A stretch of DNA of 28,047 nucleotides from an uncultured Bacteroidales bacterium (lineage in GTDB: Bacteria; Bacteroidota; Bacteroidia; Bacteroidales; UBA932), in contig CAJGBW010000018.1 in NCBI GenBank assembly GCA_904501835.1, positions 1-28,047 on the forward strand, read 5' to 3'. Shown piece by piece: positions 21,994 through 28,047 of the stretch. A model generated the notes under the pieces. It made no database searches, had not been told where the DNA came from, and worked only from the letters and a program-made list of their open reading frames with translations. The translations under genes were made by a program, and so were the position numbers. Numbering within the stretch: the first letter of the stretch is position 1; each line of letters starts with the position of its first letter.

Positions 21994-23172
21994 ATGGATA
22001 TTTCGTTGCTCAGTATTCTCGTTCCGTTTCTGGTCGCTATTATTGCCGTTGAGGTAATCAACCCTTCGGTGCGAAAAATCGCCGTTACCCGCAATATAGT
22101 CGATAATCCCAATGCTCGTAAATTACAGCGTACGCCGGTTCCTTTGATGGGCGGGGTATCTGTGTTTTTCGGTATTTTGATCGGTCTTTGCATCTCTCGT
22201 ATTTTCTTCGATTGCAGCATCTTATATCCCATTTTGGTAGCAATGACCATCATGCTCTATATCGGTACGGCAGATGATGTGCTGGGACTTTCTCCCTATA
22301 TCCGTTTTGCCATGGAGATTCTGGTCGTGGTGGGTATGATGACCATTCAGGATTATGCGATCAACGATTTTCATGGTTTGTGGGGGATTCATAAAATTCC
22401 GGATTGGGCCGCTTTTTTCTTTACGATTTTCGCTGTCGTGGGTATCATCAATGCGATTAATCTTATAGACGGTGTAGATGGACTCTCTACCGGTTTTTGT
22501 CTTTTGACAAGCCTGCTTTTCTGTTTCCTTTTTTACAGGGCCGGAGATTTTGCCTGGGCAGCTTTGTCGGCGGTCGGTGCCGGTTCCGTTCTTCCGTTTT
22601 TCTGTCATAATGTCTTTGGAAAGAAGTCCAAGATGTTTATTGGAGATGGCGGTACTCTCGTGATGGGTGTGCTGATTTCTTCTTATGTGATTCGTACCTT
22701 GCAGACCCATTCTACGGTCGAGGTTTATTTTAACCAGGATAAAATTTCGCTGGTAGCCTTTTCTTTGGCGACTTTGGCCATTCCTATTTTTGATACCGTG
22801 CGCGTGATGGGAGCGCGTATTGTACGTGGCCATTCACCCTTTAAGGCAGATAAGACTCATTTGCATCACTTGCTGATCAATATGGGCTTCTCTCATGTGG
22901 GAGCTACTTTAATGGAGTTGATTTTCAATGGTTTTGTCGTTCTGTGCTGGTGGCTTTCCTTCGCTTTGGGCGCGAGCATAGATGTACAATGCTATGTGGT
23001 GATTGTGACGAGTTTTATGATTACCTGGGCGTTTTACCGTATTATGGCTTCTCATGTCAGAAGAGAGACACGTTTTATTCGTCAGGTACGTCGTTTTACT
23101 TATATGACCCATATCGAGCGTAAGGGAATTTGGGCTGTGCTCCAAAAAGTGGTTGATAAATTTTATGAATAA
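21994..23172 (+). CDS. WecA/TagO-like polyprenyl-phosphate sugar-1-phosphate transferase
   Basis: The 392-residue polytopic membrane protein belongs to the MraY/WecA superfamily, which attaches a sugar-1-phosphate to undecaprenyl phosphate and so starts O-antigen, teichoic acid or other glycans. The conserved cytoplasmic-loop residues are all present: Asp94-Asp95 (DDVLGLSP), Asp159 in NLIDGVDGLSTG, Asp218 in GDGGTLVMG, and HLHH at 289-292. About ten or eleven membrane segments are visible. The substrate is probably a UDP-HexNAc, likely the product of the dehydratase encoded next, but neither is proven. The TAA stop overlaps the next ATG by one base. A promoter lies directly in front of the start codon. 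Confidence 0.92.
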   Translation: MDISLLSILVPFLVAIIAVEVINPSVRKIAVTRNIVDNPNARKLQRTPVPLMGGVSVFFGILIGLCISRIFFDCSILYPILVAMTIMLYIGTADDVLGLSPYIRFAMEILVVVGMMTIQDYAINDFHGLWGIHKIPDWAAFFFTIFAVVGIINAINLIDGVDGLSTGFCLLTSLLFCFLFYRAGDFAWAALSAVGAGSVLPFFCHNVFGKKSKMFIGDGGTLVMGVLISSYVIRTLQTHSTVEVYFNQDKISLVAFSLATLAIPIFDTVRVMGARIVRGHSPFKADKTHLHHLLINMGFSHVGATLMELIFNGFVVLCWWLSFALGASIDVQCYVVIVTSFMITWAFYRIMASHVRRETRFIRQVRRFTYMTHIERKGIWAVLQKVVDKFYE

Positions 23173-25073
23173 TGGGAAATCCTCTCGCTAAATATTTGAG
23201 TAATTATGTTCCGGCAAAATTGGTTCTTCTTTTCGATGAATTTGTGTCGGTGTTTGCATCCTTGCTGGTATTTGTTGTTGTCTATCTATTTGTGCCTCAG
23301 GCGAATATCAATGCAAATTTCACCTGGCAGTATTTGGCGTTTTCGGCTCTTTATTCCTTTGCTTCGTTTTCTATTTTCTCCACCTATACCCTCATTGTCA
23401 GACACACGGATTTCAAAGATAGCTTCCGTTTTTTCTGTGCCGCTTTGTTCAAGGTGATTTTGCTGGCGGTAACATGGATGGTGGTTGGTAAACTTCGGCC
23501 GCTGTCTTTCCTTATTCTGGTGCCGGATTTTATCCTGACTTTGGTTCTTTTGCTTTTGTCTCGTTTTCTGGTGGTATTGTTTTATGATATTTACCGTCAC
23601 AAACACAGACAATGGAATACTTGTAAGCGTCTTTTGATTTACGGTATCTCCAATAAATCCCTGGCGGCAGTCGGACGTTTCAAGGATTCTTCAAAATATG
23701 ACATCGTCGGTTTTTTAGTGCCTCGCAAACATACCCAGTACAAATTGTCCGGATTTCAGATTTATGAGTATGAAGGACAAGAGGATTTGAAAAAATATAT
23801 CCGTGATTTGGGTTTGCAGGGAGTGTTGTTTGCTTCTGAAAGTGAGGCGGCCAATGAAAGTCAGGGCTTGATTCATCAGGCTACCGAGTTGGGATTGTCT
23901 GTTTTGATTGTGCCAGCCGTAGAAGAACATTCGTCTAAATTGCTTGTCCGCGAAATCAAGATTGAAGATTTGTTGGAGCGCCCGCAGATTCAATTATCCG
24001 TGGATAAGGTCGAAAATGAATTCCAAGGAAAAACCATATTGGTAACCGGAGCGGCCGGCTCCATCGGTTCGCAACTTTGTCGTCTGATTGCCACCTTTGG
24101 TGTGAAGAAGTTGCTTCTTTTTGATAATGCCGAGACGCCGATTCACAATCTTCGGTTAGAACTGTCCGAGCGTTTTCCTGAACTGGATTTTACTCCTATC
24201 ATCGGAGATATCAGGCAGTTAGCCAGATTGGATTATGTTTTCAGGACCTGGCGACCGCAGATTGTCTTCCATGCTGCTGCTTACAAGCACGTGCCTCTTA
24301 TGGAGGAGAATCCCTGCGAGGCTGTTTTAAGCAATCTTTGCGGTACCCGCAATGTCGCCGATAAATGTGTGGAGTATGCAGTAGAGAAGATGGTGATGAT
24401 TTCTTCTGACAAGGCTGTCAATCCCACCAATGTCATGGGGTGCAGCAAACGTTTGGCGGAAATCTATGTACAGAGCCTGGGCTTGAGTTTACAGTCTTCT
24501 GCCGAGCCTCTTTCCAAGACGCGCTTTGTGACGACCCGTTTTGGTAATGTGTTGGGTTCCAATGGCTCCGTAATCCCTCGTTTTAGAGAGCAAATCAAGG
24601 CCGGCGGCCCGGTAACGGTTACGCATCCGGAAATTACCCGTTATTTTATGACCATTCCCGAGGCCTGTTTGTTGGTGATCGAGGCGGTCTGTCTCTCTAA
24701 CGGAAATGATATTTTTGCCTTCGATATGGGTTCATCTGTGAAAATCGACCATTTGGCTCGTCGTATGATTGAGCTCAGTGGCTATATTCCTGATAAAGAG
24801 ATTAAAATCGTATATACCGGCTTGCGTCCGGGTGAGAAACTCTATGAAGAAGTGCTTAGCGATGAGGAAAATACCTTGCCGACCCAGCACGAGCGCATTC
24901 GTATTGCCAAGGTGCGCGATTACTCTTTCGCCCAGGCTCTTGAATATGTCAATCGTTTGGAGGAACTTGCTTCCCAAGTGGATATTCCAGCACTAGTCCG
25001 TTTGATGAAAGAGATTGTGCCGGAGTATGTGAGCAATAATTCTGATTTTGAGATTTACGACAAGAAAAACTGA
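23172..25073 (+). CDS. membrane UDP-HexNAc 4,6-dehydratase (PglF/WbpM/CapD-like)
   Basis: The 633-residue protein has four N-terminal membrane helices (to about 140), a CoA-binding-like Rossmann region (about 150-270) and a C-terminal SDR domain. The NAD-binding glycines are Gly293-x2-Gly296-x2-Gly299 (TGAAGSIGSQ). The catalytic region SSDKAVNPTNVMGCSK has Met422-x3-Lys426, where most SDR enzymes have Tyr-x3-Lys; a Met at that place is characteristic of WbpM and PglF. The enzyme converts UDP-GlcNAc to the 4-keto-6-deoxy sugar used for QuiNAc, FucNAc or bacillosamine-type residues. It is co-transcribed with the WecA-like gene. Full-length and apparently intact. The final sugar cannot be deduced, because no aminotransferase or reductase gene follows. 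Confidence 0.94.
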   Translation: MGNPLAKYLSNYVPAKLVLLFDEFVSVFASLLVFVVVYLFVPQANINANFTWQYLAFSALYSFASFSIFSTYTLIVRHTDFKDSFRFFCAALFKVILLAVTWMVVGKLRPLSFLILVPDFILTLVLLLLSRFLVVLFYDIYRHKHRQWNTCKRLLIYGISNKSLAAVGRFKDSSKYDIVGFLVPRKHTQYKLSGFQIYEYEGQEDLKKYIRDLGLQGVLFASESEAANESQGLIHQATELGLSVLIVPAVEEHSSKLLVREIKIEDLLERPQIQLSVDKVENEFQGKTILVTGAAGSIGSQLCRLIATFGVKKLLLFDNAETPIHNLRLELSERFPELDFTPIIGDIRQLARLDYVFRTWRPQIVFHAAAYKHVPLMEENPCEAVLSNLCGTRNVADKCVEYAVEKMVMISSDKAVNPTNVMGCSKRLAEIYVQSLGLSLQSSAEPLSKTRFVTTRFGNVLGSNGSVIPRFREQIKAGGPVTVTHPEITRYFMTIPEACLLVIEAVCLSNGNDIFAFDMGSSVKIDHLARRMIELSGYIPDKEIKIVYTGLRPGEKLYEEVLSDEENTLPTQHERIRIAKVRDYSFAQALEYVNRLEELASQVDIPALVRLMKEIVPEYVSNNSDFEIYDKKN

Positions 25074-25077
25074 TAGA

Positions 25078-25100
25078 AAGGAGTTCGCAACGGACTCCTT
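25078..25100. terminator. bidirectional hairpin terminator between the dehydratase gene and rsgA
   Basis: AAGGAGTTC (25078-25086) pairs with GGACTCCTT (25092-25100), nine pairs including one G-U, around a five-base loop. The plus strand continues ATTTTCTG, the minus strand TTTCTATC. It lies between two convergent genes and its right arm includes part of the rsgA stop codon. Confidence 0.7.
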
Positions 25101-26034
25101 ATTTTCTGTATTTTCCTTCTTCTTCCAACATACCCAGGTAGGAACGATAGCGTTCTGCGCTGATTTCCCCATTTTCCACGGCTTGTTTGATAGCACAGCC
25201 GGGCTCGTGTGTGTGGGTGCAAGGCTGGAAACGGCAATCTCCGCCAAGTCGCAGCATTTCAGGGAAATACAGTGAGATTTCTTCTTTTTCTACTCCGACC
25301 AGACCGAAGCCGCGTATGCCCGGGGTGTCAATCACAAAGCCATCTTCTCCGTTGTTAATCGGATACATTTCGTAAAAGGTGGTGGTGTGACGTCCTTGCA
25401 GGTGTGCGGTGGAAATGGCGGCGGTCTTCAAATCCAAGGCGGGGTCCAGCGATTTAATCAAACTTGATTTTCCAACGCCAGATTCTCCGGAGAAAAGGCA
25501 GACTTTTCCCTGACTCCTTTGTCGGATTTGTTCAATGCCCTCTCCTGTACGGGTAGAGGTCAAAACAATGTCATAGCCGGCACCTTCGTAGATGTTTTTG
25601 AAATAGGCTATTTCCTCGGCGGCCTCCTCCTGATACATATCCACCTTGTTCAGCACCAATGTAACCGGGATTTTGAACATTTCGCAATTGACGAGGATGC
25701 GATCCAGAAAAGGGAACTTTATTTCAGGAAAATAGAGCGAGGTGACGATAAAAGCCCGGTCGATATTTGCTGCGATGATGTGATTCTGTCTTGAAAGGTT
25801 GGTGGACTTTCGTATGATGTGGTTCTTTCTCTCCTCAATGCCTGTAATCACGCAACTCCCGTCCGCTAGTCGCTCATAACGCACTTTGTCACCCACTGCA
25901 ACCGGATTGGTCGATTGACTTCCTTTTATGCGTAAGTTTCCCCGTAAGACCGCCTCGAAAGGGGCCCATTGGGGCAGGGGAGATAGCGTGTAATGGCTCC
26001 CTGTGTGTTTGACTACCGTTGCGCTTTGTTCCAT
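25099..26034 (-). CDS. rsgA: ribosome small subunit-dependent GTPase RsgA
   Basis: RsgA is a circularly permuted GTPase that checks late 30S maturation. The 311-residue protein has the N-terminal OB fold (to about 75), then the GTPase motifs in permuted order: G4 NKVD, G1 GESGVGKSSL (183-192) and G3 DTPGIRGFG. The C-terminal zinc site is Cys267-x4-Cys272-x-His274-x5-Cys280, the family pattern. Length is normal. Its -7 element lies eight bases before the ATG, so the mRNA should be nearly leaderless. It is divergent from the prenyl synthase gene and convergent with the dehydratase gene, and so is transcribed alone. Confidence 0.97.
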   Translation of the reverse strand: MEQSATVVKHTGSHYTLSPLPQWAPFEAVLRGNLRIKGSQSTNPVAVGDKVRYERLADGSCVITGIEERKNHIIRKSTNLSRQNHIIAANIDRAFIVTSLYFPEIKFPFLDRILVNCEMFKIPVTLVLNKVDMYQEEAAEEIAYFKNIYEGAGYDIVLTSTRTGEGIEQIRQRSQGKVCLFSGESGVGKSSLIKSLDPALDLKTAAISTAHLQGRHTTTFYEMYPINNGEDGFVIDTPGIRGFGLVGVEKEEISLYFPEMLRLGGDCRFQPCTHTHEPGCAIKQAVENGEISAERYRSYLGMLEEEGKYRK

Positions 26035-26038
26035 TTTT

Positions 26039-26070
26039 CTTGCAAAAATACAAAAACTTATTTACCTTTG
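26039..26070 (+). promoter_or_regulatory. promoter for the prenyl synthase operon
   Basis: CTTG (26039-26042) and TACCTTTG (26063-26070) form a -33/-7 pair at exactly 20-base spacing. The spacer begins with the opposing rsgA -7 element. The ATG at 26092 is 21 bases downstream of the -7. Confidence 0.7.
26043..26050 (-). promoter_or_regulatory. -7 promoter element for rsgA
   Basis: On the minus strand this reads TATTTTTG, a TAnnTTTG match, eight bases before the ATG. It lies 12 bases from the opposing prenyl synthase -7 element. No -33 is seen for this direction. Confidence 0.55.
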
Positions 26071-26091
26071 ATTAACCGCTTTGATTTTAAT

Positions 26092-27078
26092 ATGATTTTA
26101 GAAGCAAATATTGAAAAATCGCTCGCTGACCTCTTTGAAAATATGGTTTTCATAGAGCAGCCCAAGGGCTTGTACGACCCTTTGCGTTATATGATAGATT
26201 TGGGTGGAAAACGTGTCCGCCCCCGTCTTTGTCTGACCGTATATGCCTTGTATAAGGACGCCTATGATGAGGGCGTTCTTTCGGCTGCTGCGGCTTTGGA
26301 AATTTTCCATTCCTTTACCTTGATTCATGATGATATGATGGACAAGGCGGAGATTCGTCGCGGCAAGCCGACCGTATATAAGAAATGGGATGAAAATACG
26401 GCCATTCTTTCCGGAGATGTCATGAGTATCGACAGCTATCAACGTCTATCCAAGACGCCTGCTGCCATATTGCCTCAGGTGCTTTCTCTTTTCTCAACGA
26501 CCGCTGCCCAGGTCTGCGAAGGTCAGCAGCACGATATGGAGTTTGAATCCGTGCCCCAGGTGTCGATGGAAGATTATATCAAGATGATAGGCTTGAAGAC
26601 AGCGGTGCTGATTGCTTGTTCTGCCAAAATGGGTGCACTCCATGCCGGGGTTCCGAGCGAGCAGGCCGATGTCTATTATCAATTTGCGTATGATTTGGGC
26701 TTGGCTTTCCAGATTGCGGATGATTGGCTGGATACCTATGGGGATACCCAGACCTTTGGTAAGAAAGTGGGTGGTGATATCTTGAATGATAAAAAGACCT
26801 GGCTGCTTACCTATGCTTTACAACAGGCCGACGAAAAGCAAAAGCAGGCGCTGCAGGCCGCAATGGCACTTCCGATTAACAGCGATGAACAGAAAGCAGA
26901 AAAAATTGCGTCGGTGCGTGCGATTTATGATGAATTGAAGGTCGGTCAGGAGGCACTTCGTGAAATAGAACGCTATCACAAACAGGCGATTGCTCGTCTA
27001 GATGCTTTGTCTTTGAACGCGTTGCAGAAGGAAATGTTGGTCCGTTATGCTTCCCGTCTTATAGGAAGAAATAAATAA
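26092..27078 (+). CDS. polyprenyl (probably short- to medium-chain) diphosphate synthase
   Basis: This trans-isoprenyl diphosphate synthase joins IPP units to an allylic diphosphate. The 328-residue protein has the first Asp-rich motif DDMMD at 80-84 followed by RRGKPTVYKKW, and the second Asp-rich motif DDWLD in FQIADDWLDTYGD, plus GKKVGGDILNDKKTWL. The first motif has no two-residue insertion, and Phe75 lies five residues before it. An aromatic there usually limits the product to about C15-C20, so GGPP or FPP is more likely than a quinone-length chain; this is inference. I use the ATG at 26092 (MILEANIEKSL), after the promoter, although the frame is open farther upstream. It begins an operon with the HD protein and smpB. 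Confidence 0.92.
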   Translation: MILEANIEKSLADLFENMVFIEQPKGLYDPLRYMIDLGGKRVRPRLCLTVYALYKDAYDEGVLSAAAALEIFHSFTLIHDDMMDKAEIRRGKPTVYKKWDENTAILSGDVMSIDSYQRLSKTPAAILPQVLSLFSTTAAQVCEGQQHDMEFESVPQVSMEDYIKMIGLKTAVLIACSAKMGALHAGVPSEQADVYYQFAYDLGLAFQIADDWLDTYGDTQTFGKKVGGDILNDKKTWLLTYALQQADEKQKQALQAAMALPINSDEQKAEKIASVRAIYDELKVGQEALREIERYHKQAIARLDALSLNALQKEMLVRYASRLIGRNK

Positions 27079-27084
27079 TCGGCT

Positions 27085-27687
27085 ATGATGAAAGAAAGAT
27101 TTGCACAACTGCTTCGTTCTACCCAAAGAGAAGGGGTGGATATGGTACTTAACAATCTGGAACGATTGGGCTTTTTCAAGGCTCCGGCTTCCACGGCTTT
27201 TCATTTAAGTTGTGAGGGAGGACTGGTAGAGCATTCCCTGAATGTGTGTGATATGGCCTTGATGTTACGCGAGCAGATGATTCTTCGGGATGAAAGTTTG
27301 TCAGAGTCGCTTCCGCTTGAAAGTGTATTGATTGTGTCTTTGCTTCACGATGTCTGTAAGGCGGAAATATATAAATTAGGTTTTCGTAATCGCAAAAATG
27401 AGACGACCGGAGCGTGGGAAAAAGTTCCGGCTTATGAGGTGGACTATTCTGCTTGTCCGCTTGGACATGGAGAGAAATCTGTTATTCGTCTTCTGCAATG
27501 GGGATTTCAGTTGAAAGCTGATGAAATCTTGGCGATACGTTGGCATATGAGTGCTTGGGATTTGCCTTTCCAAAGTGCAGAGATGAAAGGAAATCTGAAT
27601 GCGGCCAAGGAAAAGGCTCCTTTGTGTACCTTGTTGCAATGTGCGGACGGTCTGGCTTCCGGTCTGTTGGAACGAAAAAAAGAGTAA
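27085..27687 (+). CDS. HD-domain protein of unknown function
   Basis: The 200-residue protein has an HD-superfamily metal site: His50 (GGLVEHSLNV) and His88-Asp89 (VSLLHDVCK), with further candidates in GHGEKSVIRLLQ and IRWHMSAWD. The HD superfamily includes phosphohydrolases acting on nucleotides, cyclic nucleotides and RNA ends. Nothing else here tells which, and there is no fused sensor or RNA-binding domain. No signal peptide. It starts six bases after the prenyl synthase gene and ends 12 bases before smpB, so it is transcribed with both. Two ATG codons in a row (27085 and 27088) leave a one-residue doubt about the start. Confidence 0.85.
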   Translation: MMKERFAQLLRSTQREGVDMVLNNLERLGFFKAPASTAFHLSCEGGLVEHSLNVCDMALMLREQMILRDESLSESLPLESVLIVSLLHDVCKAEIYKLGFRNRKNETTGAWEKVPAYEVDYSACPLGHGEKSVIRLLQWGFQLKADEILAIRWHMSAWDLPFQSAEMKGNLNAAKEKAPLCTLLQCADGLASGLLERKKE

Positions 27688-27699
27688 GGATTTTAGAGC

Positions 27700-28047
27700 G
27701 TGAAAAAGGCTGGAAACATAGAGATTAAAAATCGACGCGCCTCTTTTGACTATGAGTTTTTGGAGCGCTATACCGCCGGTATTGTCTTGTGCGGAAGTGA
27801 AATCAAATCCATCCGTGCAGGAAAAGCGTCCCTGGTGGATGCTTTTTGCTATTTCAGCGGAAACGAACTCTATGTCAAGAATATGCAGGTCTCTTTGTAT
27901 CATTGGGCCTCTGCTTGGAGCCGACAAGATCCCAAACGCGACCGAAAACTCCTGCTCAACCGCAAAGAACTCCGCAAATTGCAAAGGGCGGTCAAAGAGA
28001 AAGGACTCACGATTGTCGCCACCCGTCTTTTCATTGCAGACAACGGC
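27700..28047 (+). CDS. smpB: SsrA-binding protein SmpB, partial
   Basis: SmpB binds tmRNA and brings it to stalled ribosomes for trans-translation. The first 116 codons are visible; the C-terminal tail that enters the mRNA channel is cut off by the right edge. The family pattern is clear: NIEIKNRRASFDYEF, then LCGSEIKSIRAGKASLVDAF, a beta-barrel segment, and RDRKLLLNRKELRKLQRAVKEKGLTIVATRLF in the second half. The start is the GTG at 27700; an in-frame TAG at 27694-27696 rules out anything upstream. It is the third gene of the prenyl synthase operon, 12 bases after the HD-domain gene. Confidence 0.96.
   Translation, partial: MKKAGNIEIKNRRASFDYEFLERYTAGIVLCGSEIKSIRAGKASLVDAFCYFSGNELYVKNMQVSLYHWASAWSRQDPKRDRKLLLNRKELRKLQRAVKEKGLTIVATRLFIADNG

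Noticed and set aside
25993..26091. N-terminal extension of the prenyl synthase
   Set aside because: The extended frame overlaps the rsgA coding start and both promoters; the family begins near MILEANIEKSL.
1..28047. CRISPR arrays, insertion sequences, tRNA or rRNA genes, prophage or defence genes
   Set aside because: I looked through the gaps on both strands and found no regular repeats, terminal inverted repeats with transposases, cloverleaf sequences or phage or defence families. The gaps are mostly under 180 bases.

Overview
This window looks like an ordinary chromosomal stretch from a member of the Bacteroidota, most likely Bacteroidales; I cannot fix the genus. The evidence is the repeated promoter -7 element TAnnTTTG in front of many genes, the near absence of Shine-Dalgarno sequences, a bS16 protein with a long Ala/Glu-rich tail, an UpxY-type NusG paralogue, DUF6913 and DUF368 proteins, and SPII-type lipoprotein signals on secreted peptidases. 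There is no IS element, prophage, CRISPR array, tRNA or rRNA. I do not see a new defence or mobile system, and most of the window is housekeeping.

Layout, left to right. 1-3849 (minus): two overlapping genes for lipoprotein peptidases, an M3 oligopeptidase and a subtilase that runs off the left edge. 3922-4912: a small zinc-ribbon protein (minus) and a short single-stranded-DNA-binding protein (plus), separated by an AT-rich gap. 5082-9726 (plus): tgt, an LptF/LptG-type permease, a glycosyltransferase and an NTP_transf_5 nucleotidyltransferase-like protein. 9761-12056 (minus): cysS-xth. 12101-15547 (plus): a DUF6913 protein, a DUF368 (PopT-type) polyprenyl-phosphate translocase and a 4-alpha-glucanotransferase. 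15572-16447 (minus): a GT2 glycosyltransferase. 16520-18063 (plus): dapB-dapA. 18088-18681 (minus): queH. 18786-21979 (plus): rpsP-rimM-ispF-prfA and an UpxY-like antiterminator. 21994-25073 (plus): a WecA-like phosphoglycosyltransferase and a PglF/WbpM-like UDP-sugar 4,6-dehydratase. 25099-26034 (minus): rsgA. 26092-28047 (plus): a polyprenyl diphosphate synthase, an HD-domain protein and smpB, cut by the right edge.

Themes. Queuosine modification appears twice (tgt and queH). Translation and ribosome assembly are represented by cysS, rpsP, rimM, prfA, rsgA and smpB. Envelope and polyprenyl-linked glycan synthesis is spread through the window: isoprenoid precursor (ispF), prenyl chain synthase, undecaprenyl-phosphate recycling (DUF368), WecA-like initiation, 4,6-dehydratase, two glycosyltransferases and an LPS-export-type permease.

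The most interesting signal is regulatory. Three separate divergent gene pairs (cysS/DUF6913, queH/rpsP, rsgA/prenyl synthase) share the same back-to-back promoter geometry: CAAAAnTA, exactly 12 bases, then TAnCTTTG, with an nnTG -33-like element abutting the left half. Several promoters lie so close to the ATG that leaderless or nearly leaderless mRNAs are expected. Other points worth a look are a Tgt lacking the three zinc cysteines, a short 4-alpha-glucanotransferase, a nine-codon upstream ORF ending two bases before rpsP, and an intrinsic terminator that contains the dapA stop codon.
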